Shown one piece after another: positions 17,773-27,424 of a DNA stretch of 64,000 bases. Under the pieces are notes generated by a model that was not told the DNA's origin, ran no database searches, and saw nothing but the letters and a program-made list of their open reading frames with translations. Origin of the DNA: Pseudomonas prosekii (GTDB lineage: Bacteria; Pseudomonadota; Gammaproteobacteria; Pseudomonadales; Pseudomonadaceae); assembly GCF_900105155.1 (NCBI RefSeq), contig NZ_LT629762.1, positions 2,604,001 through 2,668,000 of the forward strand, written 5' to 3'. The position numbers and the translations under genes were made by a program. Positions within the stretch are counted from its first letter, which is position 1. Each line of letters opens with the position of its first letter.

Positions 17773-18321
17773 CCTGTGGGAGCACGGCTTGCCCGCGATG
17801 GCGATCTCACGGGCGCCTTCGCGGGCAAGCCTTGCTCCCACAACAGCGGATCGCGCGGGCACTGATGTTGACCTCGACTTTGATCCTGTGGGAGCACGGC
17901 TTGCCCGCGATAGCGATCTCACGGGCGCCTTCGCGGGCAAGCCTTGCTCCCACAACAGCGGATCGCGCGGGCACTGATGTTGACCTCGACTTTGATCCTG
18001 TGGGAGCACGGCTTGCCCGCGATAGCGATCTCTCGGGTGCCATCGCGGGCAAGCCTTGCTCCCACAACAGCGGATCGCGCGGGCCTTGATGTTGATCTCG
18101 ACTTTGATCCTGTGGGAGCACGGCTTGCCGGCGATGGCGATCTCACGGGTGCCTTCGCGGGCAAGCCTTGCTCCCACAACAGCGGATCGCGCGGGCCTTG
18201 ATGTTGATCTCGACTTTGACCCTGTGGGAGCACGGCTTGCCGGCGATGGCGATCTCACGGACGCCATCGCGGGCAAGCCTTGTTCCCACACAAGCCTTGC
18301 TCCCACAACAGCGGATCGCGC
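17773..18321. repeat. Tandem REP/BIME array, five units of 112 bp
   Basis: Copies of CCTGTGGGAGCACGGCTTGC begin at 17773, 17885, 17997, 18109 and 18221, an exact 112-bp period. Each unit contains two inverted REP palindromes (TGTGGGAGCACGGCTTGCC with GGGCAAGCCTTGCTCCCACA) and a spacer ending in TGATGTTGAC/TCTCGACTTTGA. The last unit carries a short extra duplication of CAAGCCTTGTTCCCACA. Units differ only at a few bases. The array separates the Rieske/FAD gene from the convergent pgaD and could act as transcription end, gyrase/IHF site or RAYT substrate, as known for other Pseudomonas REPs. Confidence 0.93.
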
Positions 18322-18331
18322 TAACGATGAA

Positions 18332-18823
18332 TCAGCGGCGCCCGCTCACGTCATCTTCGGCCGGCAATCGAATCACCAACGGTCGCTGCAGCGGCGCATT
18401 CAGCGGCAAATAATGCGGGACCACATGGCTGACGTCGCCGTCCTGATTGTTGTGAATCGTCATCGAACCCGGTGCGCGCAATTGCGCCAGACCATCGCCG
18501 GTGATCTTGAAGCTCTTGCTCAAACCGTGGTCATCGACCACCGGCGCGGCGAGTCGGCGCTGGGCGTAACTCCTGCTTTTGCGATGCTGATAACGCGCCC
18601 AGGTCACCAGGATCAGCGCGTTGACCACCGCCACCCACAAATAAATCTGCAAGGTGCCCAGCGCGTCAAACGCCGACGGCTCGATCAAGGCGCCGCCGCG
18701 AGTATCAATCAACGGCCACAATCCGCGGATCAGCATATACAGCAGGCCGACCCACGCGAGCACGGTGAACAATGCGTCGATAACCAGCAGGATCGGGCGC
18801 TGTCGGGTTCTGATGATTTTCAT
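18332..18823 (-). CDS. pgaD: PgaD, PNAG synthase accessory subunit
   Basis: A 163-residue inner-membrane protein with two hydrophobic helices near the N-terminus ([21 protein letters not shown] and [19 protein letters not shown]), then a short cytoplasmic tail. This is the architecture of PgaD, which together with PgaC forms the poly-beta-1,6-N-acetylglucosamine synthase and is stabilised by c-di-GMP in E. coli. Its ATG overlaps the pgaC stop by 4 nt, and it ends the pgaABCD operon just before the REP array. Assignment rests mainly on context and topology because PgaD sequences diverge. Confidence 0.88.
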   Translation of the reverse strand: MKIIRTRQRPILLVIDALFTVLAWVGLLYMLIRGLWPLIDTRGGALIEPSAFDALGTLQIYLWVAVVNALILVTWARYQHRKSRSYAQRRLAAPVVDDHGLSKSFKITGDGLAQLRAPGSMTIHNNQDGDVSHVVPHYLPLNAPLQRPLVIRLPAEDDVSGRR

Positions 18824-20175
18824 TTGATGACCTCTTCTTCCTCATCAACCAGCGGTTTGATGCCCCGGTCCGGACTGACCCAGCGCGCACGTTTTTGATG
18901 CTGACCAAACAGCACCTTGGGGAAACTCACCAGCGTCGTCAGCAGGCTGACGAACCAGAAGACCAGCGGATACCAGATGACCCAGAACATCGTCTTGCCC
19001 AGGCCTTTCTCATAACGCCGGTCGATCAGGATGCTCACCGCAAATTGCATCAGGCACACCAGCGCCAGCAGCAACCCGGTGAAGGCTGGCGGCAACAGGT
19101 TATGCACGGCGATGGCTTCCGGCATTTCGACGTATTTGCCGACCACCCAGAACACCACCGACAGCAGAAACGTGAAGGCCCAACCGGTGGACAGGCAGTA
19201 TTCGAACAGCAGCGGCCACAGGTAACGGTGGCGGTATTGCCAGATGCCCCGGATGTTCTTGAACAACACTTCGGCGCCGCCCTGAGCCCAGCGCAGACGC
19301 TGCTTCCACAGGCCGCCGAGGGTTTCCGGCATCAGAATCCAGCACAACGCGCGCGGCTCGTAAAAGATGCTCCAGTGGTCCAGTTGCAGCTTCCAGCTGA
19401 TGTCGATGTCTTCGGTGATCATGTCGGTGCTCCAGTAACCGACACGGTGCAGCGCCGAACGGCGGAACGCGACGATCACCCCGGACACGGTAAAGATCCG
19501 CCCGAACACCCGTTGCGTGCGCTTGATCAAACCGATGATCGAGGAGAATTCGCCGACCTGCACCCGCCCGATCAAGGTTGAACGCGTACGAATGCGCGGG
19601 TTGCCGGTCACGGCGCCGAGGCGCGCGTTGTCGAGCATTGGCGCGACCAGATACGCCGCGGTGTTCGGCGCCAGCAGCGCGTCACCGTCGATGCACACCA
19701 GGTATTCGCTGCGCGCGGCGATGGCACCCATGCGCAGGGCCACGGCTTTGCCCTGGTTTTCCGCAAGGTGCAGCACGCGCAAACGCGGGTCTTGTTCGGC
19801 CAAGGCGTCGAGCACGGCGGCGGTGTTGTCCTTGGAACCGTCGTTGATCGCGATCACTTCGATGTTCGGGTAATGCTGGGCCAGCGCCGCGTGGATGGTG
19901 TCGGCGGCGTTGTCACCTTCGTTGTAGCAAGGGATCAGGATCGAGATCAGCGGCTCGCCGGCCAATGGCGGCGGCAGCGTGTCGTCCTTCCATGGCCAGT
20001 GACGCTCCCAGTGCAGCCAGAAATACAGGCCACCGGCGATCCACAGCGCCGACATGAACAGTGGATAAAAGAACACGAAGTCCATCAGGAATTGGCCGGT
20101 GACCAGGAAGATCAGCCCCAGGGGTATCCCGAGGACGATCGCCAGTACCAGCAGGGCCAGCAGTCTGTCCAGCAT
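18820..20175 (-). CDS. pgaC: PgaC, poly-beta-1,6-N-acetyl-D-glucosamine synthase
   Basis: A 451-residue processive GT2 glycosyltransferase of the inner membrane. It has an N-terminal helix pair, then the catalytic domain with [29 protein letters not shown] (DxD), [10 protein letters not shown] and QRLRWAQGG (QxxRW), and C-terminal helices. These are all the residues of an active UDP-GlcNAc polymerase of the PgaC/IcaA type. It starts 1 nt after the pgaB stop and overlaps pgaD by 4 nt. It makes PNAG, the biofilm polysaccharide. Confidence 0.95.
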   Translation of the reverse strand: MLDRLLALLVLAIVLGIPLGLIFLVTGQFLMDFVFFYPLFMSALWIAGGLYFWLHWERHWPWKDDTLPPPLAGEPLISILIPCYNEGDNAADTIHAALAQHYPNIEVIAINDGSKDNTAAVLDALAEQDPRLRVLHLAENQGKAVALRMGAIAARSEYLVCIDGDALLAPNTAAYLVAPMLDNARLGAVTGNPRIRTRSTLIGRVQVGEFSSIIGLIKRTQRVFGRIFTVSGVIVAFRRSALHRVGYWSTDMITEDIDISWKLQLDHWSIFYEPRALCWILMPETLGGLWKQRLRWAQGGAEVLFKNIRGIWQYRHRYLWPLLFEYCLSTGWAFTFLLSVVFWVVGKYVEMPEAIAVHNLLPPAFTGLLLALVCLMQFAVSILIDRRYEKGLGKTMFWVIWYPLVFWFVSLLTTLVSFPKVLFGQHQKRARWVSPDRGIKPLVDEEEEVIK

Positions 20176-20176
20176 G

Positions 20177-22174
20177 TTATGGATTCCACTTGTTGGAGAG
20201 CGCGGGCCGCACGGCTTTCAGGTCCGGCTGGTTCTCGAGGAAATTGTCCGGGTAGTAACCAAAACTGACGGCGCCCTGACGCTTGAGGCGGCCCATCCAG
20301 TCGGCGAGTTGCGCGCCTTTGATGTCGGAATCGGTTTGTTTGGTCCAGTCTTTGGCCTGCAACTCGAACACCGTGCGATCGAGCGCTCCGGGACGTGCCT
20401 TGACCGTCGCCACCAGCGCTTCGAGCCAAGGCCCGGATTGCGCGTAGGTCTGTTTTTCCATCAGCGGCATGGCCATCGGCGCCGTCCAGTCGTAGGTGCC
20501 GAGGAAGTCGTCGAGGTTCTGCGCGAACCACGCTTCGCTCTCGGGATTGAGCATCGGTTCGGCAAAGATATTGCGCGCGGTTTGCACCTGCGGGCCGCGA
20601 ATGGCACGGACCTTGGCCGTCAGTTCGTTAGTGAAATCGATCAGGTAACGGCTCTTGAAACGCGTCCAGCGTTGCAGCGTCGCAGGGTCATCGCGCAGCT
20701 CGGCAATCGAGCCCGGCAAGCCGTTGGCGGCGTAGACCTTGAGCGCGTCGGGGCCGGCGTCTTCGAAGTCCGACATCACCGCATCGTCGTGGTAAAGAAT
20801 GCCGTCGACCGACGTCAGGCGGGCCACGTCTTCGTAGATTTCACCGATAATCCGGCGCACGTTCGGGTCGTACGGCGACAGGCGTTTGTACTGGTCCGGG
20901 TCGACCGAAGTGGCGCCGGTTTTCGGGTCCCAGCGGGTCACGCGCGGCAGCTTCGCATCGAGGCCGAAACTCAGCACCGGCATCCACGCATAGACTTTGA
21001 CGTGAGCGCGAGTGCGCAACTGCCAGGCGACCCGATCAAAGATGTCGGCGCGCACCGGCAAGTGGCGGTTGGGGAAGTACAACGCGTGCACCAGGCCATC
21101 GCCCTTCGGGTCGGCGAAGGCTTGCAGGAACACGGTGTTGGCGCCCATGTCGGACATGCGCTGGATCAGTTTGCCGAGGTTGACTTCCTGTTGCGCCGGG
21201 TCCGGGTCGTAGACGTTATCCAGGTCGACGTGCACCACGCGCATCGGCGACGTCGATTGCACACCGACGACGCTGTTGGCGAAGCGTTCGCTGTCCGGGT
21301 CCGAGGCCACCAGAAAACGTGGGCCGCTCATCAGGTTGTCGAGGGAATCGAGACCGTCGTCGAGCGTCAGGGCCATTTGGTAGCCTTGCTCGTTGACCAC
21401 TTGCAGCGTGCTGCCGTCCGCCGCGCCGTACGGCCAGACCCAGACACGCGGTTTGTAACCGGTGACCTTGCGGATTTTCTCGGTGATGGCAGCGACGTCG
21501 GCACGCATCCGCGCCTGGAACTCGGCTTCGCTTTCGTAGCGACCTTTCGCCGGATCGTAGCCACGGGTCGCAGCGGCCGGTTGCAAGTTGCCTTGCGGGT
21601 TGGCCAACACGCCTTTGTGGCTGGCGTCGGTGTGCGCGGCGATTTCCACCAGACCGGATTGGGAGATCTCGCGCACCTGATCCCAGGTGAGGAAGTCCGA
21701 GCGCTGGCGCGGGGTGCCGGCGAAATCTACCGGTTGGTTCAGCGGCGTGTCGATCCAGGACCCGACCGGCGCCAGCAACGCGTGCCAGTTATAGGCGCGC
21801 AGCACCGGCATGACGCGGGTGTAGAAACTCGAATAACCGTCGTCGAAACTCAACAGGATGGCTTTCGGCGGCAGTTCCGGGCCACCGTTGCGCGCGGCCA
21901 TGATCTGGTCGACGGTGACCGGTTTGTAGTTGTTTTCGCGCAGCCACGCCAGTTGCTCGATCATTCGCTCGGTGCGCACCGCGACCACCGCTTGATCGGG
22001 GTCACGGTCTTCGACGTCGTGGTAGGCGATGCCGAGCACGTGGTTTTTCGGCCACGGCTTTTCGTTGACCGGCACCGGGCGTTCGGAGGGCGGCGTGAAC
22101 GCCGGGGCTTGCTGGGCGCAGGCGCTGATCAGCAACGCTCCCAGCAAAAGGATGAAACGCGAGATAAAAGGCAT
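20177..22174 (-). CDS. pgaB: PgaB, PNAG N-deacetylase and glycoside hydrolase
   Basis: A 665-residue outer-membrane lipoprotein. The signal ends in the lipobox LISAC. The N-terminal polysaccharide deacetylase (CE4) domain shows [11 protein letters not shown] and [13 protein letters not shown] (metal-binding Asp pair), and HTDASH supplies the histidine pair. The C-terminal half is the PgaB GH-type domain (RDWQ-like region [12 protein letters not shown] and [15 protein letters not shown]). PgaB partially deacetylates PNAG in the periplasm so that it can pass PgaA. ATG 22174 was chosen over a TTG two codons earlier because GAAGAG lies 7 nt upstream. Confidence 0.95.
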   Translation of the reverse strand: MPFISRFILLLGALLISACAQQAPAFTPPSERPVPVNEKPWPKNHVLGIAYHDVEDRDPDQAVVAVRTERMIEQLAWLRENNYKPVTVDQIMAARNGGPELPPKAILLSFDDGYSSFYTRVMPVLRAYNWHALLAPVGSWIDTPLNQPVDFAGTPRQRSDFLTWDQVREISQSGLVEIAAHTDASHKGVLANPQGNLQPAAATRGYDPAKGRYESEAEFQARMRADVAAITEKIRKVTGYKPRVWVWPYGAADGSTLQVVNEQGYQMALTLDDGLDSLDNLMSGPRFLVASDPDSERFANSVVGVQSTSPMRVVHVDLDNVYDPDPAQQEVNLGKLIQRMSDMGANTVFLQAFADPKGDGLVHALYFPNRHLPVRADIFDRVAWQLRTRAHVKVYAWMPVLSFGLDAKLPRVTRWDPKTGATSVDPDQYKRLSPYDPNVRRIIGEIYEDVARLTSVDGILYHDDAVMSDFEDAGPDALKVYAANGLPGSIAELRDDPATLQRWTRFKSRYLIDFTNELTAKVRAIRGPQVQTARNIFAEPMLNPESEAWFAQNLDDFLGTYDWTAPMAMPLMEKQTYAQSGPWLEALVATVKARPGALDRTVFELQAKDWTKQTDSDIKGAQLADWMGRLKRQGAVSFGYYPDNFLENQPDLKAVRPALSNKWNP

Positions 22175-22186
22175 TTTCAAACTCTT

Positions 22187-24667
22187 CTAGAAGCGGAAAG
22201 TGAAGTCGACGAGCAGGCGCAGATCGGTTTCGCGATCGCCGTCATAAGGCCGGTTGATGACCGTCACCAGACCGCCCACCTCGAATACGTCATTCCAGCT
22301 GTAGCGCTGGCCGTAGCCCACCAGGCCGACGCCGGCGGTGCCGTGATCGCGTTGGCTGTAAGTGCCCGCACCGGCCTGGAACTGCTGGCTCCAGGAGGTT
22401 TCGTAACGGCGATACAGCACGTGGTTGACGTTGACCGTCGGCAGCACGCTGAAGTCCGATTTCGGGTTGAAGTACGGCACGTCTTCGGACGCCGAGTTGT
22501 GGCTGGTGCCGACTTCGAGGCCGACGTCGACTTGCATCTTCGGCGTGGTGTAGACGCCTTCGCGTCCGGTCAGCAAGGCTTCAACGCGGTTGTTGCCATC
22601 GCTGAAATGCGAAGGGCTGACGGCGAGTCGCCATTCGCGGCTTTCATTGGCGCGCCAGCGCAGGAACGCGCTGCCACCGTTGGCGCTGATGTCGCTGTTG
22701 AGCGCGCGCAACGGTGTGTCGGCCGAGAGGTACGCGAGGCTGCCGCCGTACTGCCAGTGATCGTTGATGTCGCGGGCAATCGCCAGGCGCGCGCCCTGTT
22801 TGTTGCCGTAGCCGTAATTGTGATTGGACACTTCCGCTTCGAGGGTCATGTCGCGGGTGCGTCGCTCGACGCCGAGGCGTTGCGTGCGATCGCGCCCGGT
22901 GCCTTCCTGGAAATCGCCAGTGGCGTAACCGGCACCGGCGAACACGCGCCAGTCTTCGTCGATCGGCGGGCTGTACAGCACGCTTTCGATCCCGAAATCC
23001 TTGCTCCCGGTGACCGCGCCGGCGTTGCTGTCGCTGCCGCCATAACTCTTGCCGCCGTAGCTCTGCACGCGCAGTTCGGCCATGTCATGCACTTCACGCT
23101 GACGCTGCAAACGCTGGACCTGACGGTTGTCCGGGTAACGCGCGGCAACGTCGTCGGTGAGCACGTCCATCTGCCGCCATTCCTGCAATTCCATTGCGGT
23201 GTGCGCCTGCGCCACTTCGAGGCCAACGTCGCGCGGCACCATGCTCTCGGTTTCCTTGAGCTGCAGTTCGGCGCGGCGCGGCAACCCGCGCGCCAGCGAT
23301 AAGTCAGCCTGCGCCAGACGCAAACCGGTATTGCCCGGCGCCTGATCGACCAAGGTCTGCAAGCGCTGCTCACCGGTCGGCAGGTCGGCGCCGTAGGTCC
23401 CGGCTTGCGCGGCGAGTTGCTGCGCGTCCATCCATTCATCGTTGGGGTTACCGGCCGGCAAACCCTTGAGTTCGACGCGCGGTTTCTGCGATTTCGCCAG
23501 GTTCTCGGCGACGCTGCGTGCCTCGTCAGCGTTGTCGCTTTCGAGCAACGCGTAATACAGCGCGGTGCTGTCTTCGAGGCGATTGCCGACGTCGGCATCC
23601 GGCGCTACCAGCACTTGGCGATAGAGGTCGGTGGCGATTTCCGGCTGACGCTGGTCGAGGTAGGACGAAGCCACCCAACGCAAGGCGTAAGTCGGAATCT
23701 TCACGCCTTCGGCCTGCAGTTTTTGATATTCGCTGATGACTTCAGCGCTGCGCGCGCGGGCCTTGAGCGCGCCCATGCGGTCGATGCGCCAGCGCGTGAC
23801 GTCCTCGCGGGCGCTTGGGTCCGGGCTCCACGTGGCGAGCAATTTGTCGTAATCGGCGAGCGCGCGATCAGCGATCACGTAACGGTCTTTTTCGTTGCGC
23901 GTCGCCAGTTCGGCCAGACGCACGCGCTCGGCGGCCAGATCACCTTCGAGGCGACGCGTCTGCACCGGATCGATCAGCCCCGGCCGTTGCTTGGCTAGAC
24001 GCAGCGCCGGTTCCGGCAGGCGCGCACGTTGCAGCGCGGTGAGGTATTCACGGGCGACTTCAGGTTTGCTGCCGGCGCGGATGAACGCCTGATCGTATTC
24101 GAACAGCGCGTCGTAATTATTGCCGGCGCGGGTCAAGGCATACGCCAACGCCATGCGTCGGGTGGCGTCGTCCGGTTTCGCTGCCACCAGGGCTTTGGCG
24201 CGAGTGACCGAGGCGTCGGGTTTGCCGGCATCAGCCTGGGTCAGGGCCAAGCCAAGTTGCAGGTCGGTGTTCTGCGGTTCCAGCGCCAACGCCTTGTTGT
24301 AGACGTCGGTCGCGGCGTCCCAGCGCTTGAGGTTGCGATACGCGCGCGCGGTCGCGGTCAACGCCTGAACCGGCAGCGCAAGGTTGCGCCCCTGGGTTTC
24401 ATAGACCTGCACCACTTCGGCGTCGAGCCCGGCCCAACTGGCGATCTGCAAGTGATCGCTGACCTGGCCGGCGGTCGCCTGGCTCGGCGGCACCTGACGC
24501 AGCAGCGTCAGCGCGGGCGCGTAATTGCCCGCGCGCGCATCGCGCACCGACTGATCGTAAGGCGTGTCGGCGAACGCCAGCGCAGGCCAGAGCAATTGGC
24601 TGCACAGCGCAACGCGCAACAACGGGCGTAAGCCACGATGAATAAAGGGACCTGCAAAACGCGGCAT
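22187..24667 (-). CDS. pgaA: PgaA, PNAG export porin with TPR domain
   Basis: An 826-residue protein, the normal size of PgaA. After a signal peptide (RVALCSQLLWPALAFADT) come many tetratricopeptide-like helical repeats (about residues 40-510; for example NLKRWDAATDVYNKALALEP), then a C-terminal beta-barrel of about 300 residues ending in phenylalanine (LLVDFTFRF), the outer-membrane sorting signal. It exports PNAG across the outer membrane. It is the first gene of pgaABCD. About 200 nt upstream carry no other gene and should hold the promoter. Confidence 0.95.
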   Translation of the reverse strand: MPRFAGPFIHRGLRPLLRVALCSQLLWPALAFADTPYDQSVRDARAGNYAPALTLLRQVPPSQATAGQVSDHLQIASWAGLDAEVVQVYETQGRNLALPVQALTATARAYRNLKRWDAATDVYNKALALEPQNTDLQLGLALTQADAGKPDASVTRAKALVAAKPDDATRRMALAYALTRAGNNYDALFEYDQAFIRAGSKPEVAREYLTALQRARLPEPALRLAKQRPGLIDPVQTRRLEGDLAAERVRLAELATRNEKDRYVIADRALADYDKLLATWSPDPSAREDVTRWRIDRMGALKARARSAEVISEYQKLQAEGVKIPTYALRWVASSYLDQRQPEIATDLYRQVLVAPDADVGNRLEDSTALYYALLESDNADEARSVAENLAKSQKPRVELKGLPAGNPNDEWMDAQQLAAQAGTYGADLPTGEQRLQTLVDQAPGNTGLRLAQADLSLARGLPRRAELQLKETESMVPRDVGLEVAQAHTAMELQEWRQMDVLTDDVAARYPDNRQVQRLQRQREVHDMAELRVQSYGGKSYGGSDSNAGAVTGSKDFGIESVLYSPPIDEDWRVFAGAGYATGDFQEGTGRDRTQRLGVERRTRDMTLEAEVSNHNYGYGNKQGARLAIARDINDHWQYGGSLAYLSADTPLRALNSDISANGGSAFLRWRANESREWRLAVSPSHFSDGNNRVEALLTGREGVYTTPKMQVDVGLEVGTSHNSASEDVPYFNPKSDFSVLPTVNVNHVLYRRYETSWSQQFQAGAGTYSQRDHGTAGVGLVGYGQRYSWNDVFEVGGLVTVINRPYDGDRETDLRLLVDFTFRF

Positions 24668-24869
24668 TCGTCAGCATCCTTACATGGCCAGCCGGGTCGC
24701 AATGCCCCTTTGCCCATTCGTGATGGAAAGCTGGGTCGGGAGGACCCAGCCAGCGTATCGGGGCGCAGTCTTGCATGCGAAAGCGGTCAGCTATTCAGAA
24801 CACAATATTTGTTCAGATTCGTGACATTCGGCTCCTCGTGATCAGCGGATTCTCAAACCCCGGACAGCA

Positions 24870-24898
24870 AAACGCCCGGCACTTCAGGCCGGGCGTTT
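24870..24898 (-). terminator. Intrinsic terminator of the DUF945 gene
   Basis: A perfect 11-bp stem (AAACGCCCGGC / GCCGGGCGTTT) with a 7-nt loop, 19 nt beyond the stop of the minus-strand DUF945 gene. Read on the minus strand, the stem ends in TTTT. The symmetric A/T flanks could also stop transcripts from the other side. Confidence 0.85.
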
Positions 24899-24916
24899 GC
24901 GTTGAAACCCTTGGGT

Positions 24917-26422
24917 TTACTGGATTTGCCCAGCGCCGCCGAGTTTGCTCATGACGAAGCTGACGAACTGCTCAACGGTCATTTTCTGGCCGTTGAAATC
25001 TACCTGATTGTTCGCGTAATGCAGTTTGGTCACCACGTTGGTGCCGTCAATCGTCGCCAGTTGCGTGCCCACCGCCATGCTGCTGAACATGTCGCTGGTG
25101 GCAGTGGCCTGATCGACGATCAGCTTGGCGTCGGTCTGGCCATCCGCTTGGGCCTGCAGGCTCAGCAGGTCAACCAGCATTGGCTTGGACACCTGCACGT
25201 TGAGGTCCAGCAGCGCGAGCAACTGGCGCACCAGTTGATCTGGCGGCAGGTCCATCGAGGCTGGTTTGGTCAGGTCGACCACCAGGTTGGCGCGGCTCTC
25301 GCCGTTTTCGCTTTTGAACGACAGATTTTCCAGCGCGAACTGCGGGCCACCGGCCAGAAGTTTTTCCAGGCCAGCCTTGACCTGGGCTTCTTCGGCCGGA
25401 GTCAGGTTCAGCTCTGGCGCCGGCAGACCGGCGGCAGCGGCTTCAGCGGCAGCCTTTTCGTATGGCTGCAATTTGTCCTGGTAGATTTCCATCAACGACA
25501 TGGTCGCCGGGATATCAAGGTTCTTCAGGCTCATGGCCATTTGCGCGGAACCGACGGTTTTGCCGTTGAACGTGATTTCGCCAACCTTGTAATCGGCACG
25601 CCCGGAAGCGCTGGTGCCGGATTCTTCAGTCTGGTTTTTCATCTCGAACTTGTTCACGCCGACCACCGATTGCTTGGCGCCGAACGTGGTTTTGCTGCTG
25701 GTCAGCTCGATGGTGTTTTCGCCGGTGTAATAACCGTAGGTGCTCTTGGCCAGATTGCTCGCCAGGGTCAGGCCGTTCAGCTCGACCAGCACCGGTGCCT
25801 GATCTTCCGACACGGTGGTCAGCTTCAGGCTGTCCATGTAGCCGTTGGCCTTGACCTTCTTGGCCTCGGCGCTGGCATCGACGTCCATGTTCAGGCCGGA
25901 AAACTTCAGGCTCGACTTGTCATCCAGGGCCACTTCCAGCGGCAGCAATTCGAAATTGCCGTTGGTGGACTTGTCGTAACCGATATTGACCACGCCTTTG
26001 ACCGGCGACTGGCCGTTGGCGGCCGCAAACCATTTTTCGGTGGTCGGGGTTTTTTCCAGTTCGAAGTGGTTGGTCGCCATCACCGGCAGCCATTTCAGCG
26101 AAACCAGGCGCGAGAACGGCAGCGGGCCGTGTTCGACGCGATCGACGAAGAGCAATTCGACCGGCGCCGGGCCGAACATTTCGCCTTCGCCCTTGAGGCG
26201 GTAATGCGCGGTGCTGCTGAATACGCCACGTTCCACGGACACCAGTTCCAGCGACGCGTTGCCGTTGGAGCCTACCAGCGCGGTTTGCAGCTCCTTGTTG
26301 GCGTCCGCCACGGAGGAAGTCAGAACGCCTTCCAGTTTAGTGCCGGTGTACCACGCCCCGCCGGCGCTGATGGCACCGATGGCGACGACAATTCCAAGAA
26401 GCACGCCTGCTGATTTATTCAT
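24917..26422 (-). CDS. YdgA-family (DUF945) protein
   Basis: A 501-residue protein with one N-terminal hydrophobic segment (GVLLGIVVAIGAISAGGAWYTG), acting as a membrane anchor or uncleaved signal, and a long periplasmic domain rich in beta-strands. The composition and ends (GTKLEGVLTSSVADANKEL near the N-terminus) match the DUF945/YdgA family, which is found in the envelope of many proteobacteria and has no firmly known function. It is monocistronic, with a strong terminator just downstream and a REP hairpin about 190 nt upstream. Confidence 0.8.
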   Translation of the reverse strand: MNKSAGVLLGIVVAIGAISAGGAWYTGTKLEGVLTSSVADANKELQTALVGSNGNASLELVSVERGVFSSTAHYRLKGEGEMFGPAPVELLFVDRVEHGPLPFSRLVSLKWLPVMATNHFELEKTPTTEKWFAAANGQSPVKGVVNIGYDKSTNGNFELLPLEVALDDKSSLKFSGLNMDVDASAEAKKVKANGYMDSLKLTTVSEDQAPVLVELNGLTLASNLAKSTYGYYTGENTIELTSSKTTFGAKQSVVGVNKFEMKNQTEESGTSASGRADYKVGEITFNGKTVGSAQMAMSLKNLDIPATMSLMEIYQDKLQPYEKAAAEAAAAGLPAPELNLTPAEEAQVKAGLEKLLAGGPQFALENLSFKSENGESRANLVVDLTKPASMDLPPDQLVRQLLALLDLNVQVSKPMLVDLLSLQAQADGQTDAKLIVDQATATSDMFSSMAVGTQLATIDGTNVVTKLHYANNQVDFNGQKMTVEQFVSFVMSKLGGAGQIQ

Positions 26423-26610
26423 GAATTACCCGATCAATGTCCGTTGTTGAAATGTGGTCGTCTTCCCTGAACCCATGTCGGGTTGTGGTCGCGACTGTGC
26501 TGAAAGTGCGGTGGAGATTAGCATTTGCGCGGCGCGAAGGCCCAATGTTTAAAGGTGAAAGAGTGTCTATGGACCCTGTACCGGGGTTGAGAGTTTCGGC
26601 GCTCATGAAA

Positions 26611-26687
26611 ACGCCTTCGCGGGCAAGCCTCGCTCCTACAAGGAGAATGCGATCCCCTGTAGGAGCGAGGCTTGCCCGCGAAGGCGT
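26611..26687. repeat. REP inverted pair
   Basis: Two perfect 30-nt arms (26611-26640 and 26658-26687; core TTCGCGGGCAAGCCTCGCTC) separated by 17 nt. It lies between the DUF945 gene start and the 3' end of the two-TM protein gene. This is the typical Pseudomonas REP doublet that folds into a long hairpin and may end the minus-strand transcript from upstream. Confidence 0.92.
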
Positions 26688-26706
26688 CAGACCTGCGAAC
26701 ACAGAA

Positions 26707-27342
26707 TCAGGAATACTGCACTTCAATCTCATCCAGCTGATGATCAAAGCTCTTCAGCCGCGCCGTCCACGTATAGACCAGCACTTCGAAATCGCGATTG
26801 ATCACCGCCCCGCCCATGACTTCCGCGCGCGGGTCGCAGAAGTCCAGTTGATAGCGCTCGCGGGCCATGGCGTTGGCGACATCGCAGAGCTCACGGGCAT
26901 TGTTCAGCCAGTGCCAGCCTTCTTCGGTGACTTGCTTGTCGAGCGCCAGGCATTGGGTTTTCAAGGCTTCGAGGCTTTTTTCCAGCGGCGTGCCGGTGAG
27001 TTCGCCCATGACTTCCTGGAACGTGCGCCCCGGCTGCCAGTAACTGCCCCAGAAATAGCGGTCGAACACCGTTTCGACCCGGCGCAGCGCAACCTTGGTG
27101 TCCCAGATCAGCACGCGGGTCTTGCCTTGTTCGAGGTGTCGTTTCTTGATGCGTGCGCCCTGCACCGAGGACCAGGCAACCACGACGATGGACATCACCG
27201 CAATCAGCGCCGCTGCGCTGTCGAGGAACACCAGCGCCTTGTCGATCTGATGGGCGAGCATGATGCCGTAGAAATAGGTGGCCGACAGCAGCACCAACGC
27301 CGCAATAGCGCACCAGAAGCCGGGAGCATAAGGGTTTTTCAT
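26707..27342 (-). CDS. Hypothetical membrane protein with two N-terminal helices
   Basis: A 211-residue protein that I do not recognise. Two hydrophobic helices lie close to the start (FWCAIAALVLLSATYFYGIML and AAALIAVMSIVVVAWSSV), followed by about 145 residues of charged, helical cytoplasmic domain (RIKKRHLEQGKTRVLIWDTK..., ...FDHQLDEIEVQYS). ATG 27342 (MKNPYAPGFW) is preferred; the frame is open for seven more codons upstream. It stands alone between REP elements and the efflux operon, and its stop lies 20 nt from the REP hairpin. Confidence 0.65.
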   Translation of the reverse strand: MKNPYAPGFWCAIAALVLLSATYFYGIMLAHQIDKALVFLDSAAALIAVMSIVVVAWSSVQGARIKKRHLEQGKTRVLIWDTKVALRRVETVFDRYFWGSYWQPGRTFQEVMGELTGTPLEKSLEALKTQCLALDKQVTEEGWHWLNNARELCDVANAMARERYQLDFCDPRAEVMGGAVINRDFEVLVYTWTARLKSFDHQLDEIEVQYS

Positions 27343-27374
27343 TATTAGAGTCCCCATGACCAACGCGAGCCTTG

Positions 27375-27405
27375 CTTGATGAAATCGTCGCGCGATCTCA
27401 TCAAG
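27375..27405. other. Inverted repeat between the two-TM gene and the efflux operon
   Basis: Arms CTTGATGA and TCATCAAG enclose a second pairing (ATCG/CGAT), giving an imperfect 12-13 bp stem. No T-run follows on either strand, so it is not a classical terminator. It lies 20 nt beyond the oprM-like stop and may protect the mRNA end or bind a protein. Confidence 0.5.
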
Positions 27406-27424
27406 TCAAAGCATAGCAACGGCC

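Noticed and set aside
17629..18306. Several open frames of 85-280 codons within the REP array
   Set aside because: All encode periodic peptides such as LARDSDLTGAFAGKPCSHN that come directly from the 112-bp repeat.
20099..23302. A 1,067-codon plus-strand open frame opposite pgaB and pgaA
   Set aside because: It is rich in Arg, Val and His, has no family resemblance and lies antisense to two well-supported genes. Long antisense frames are expected in GC-rich Pseudomonas genes.
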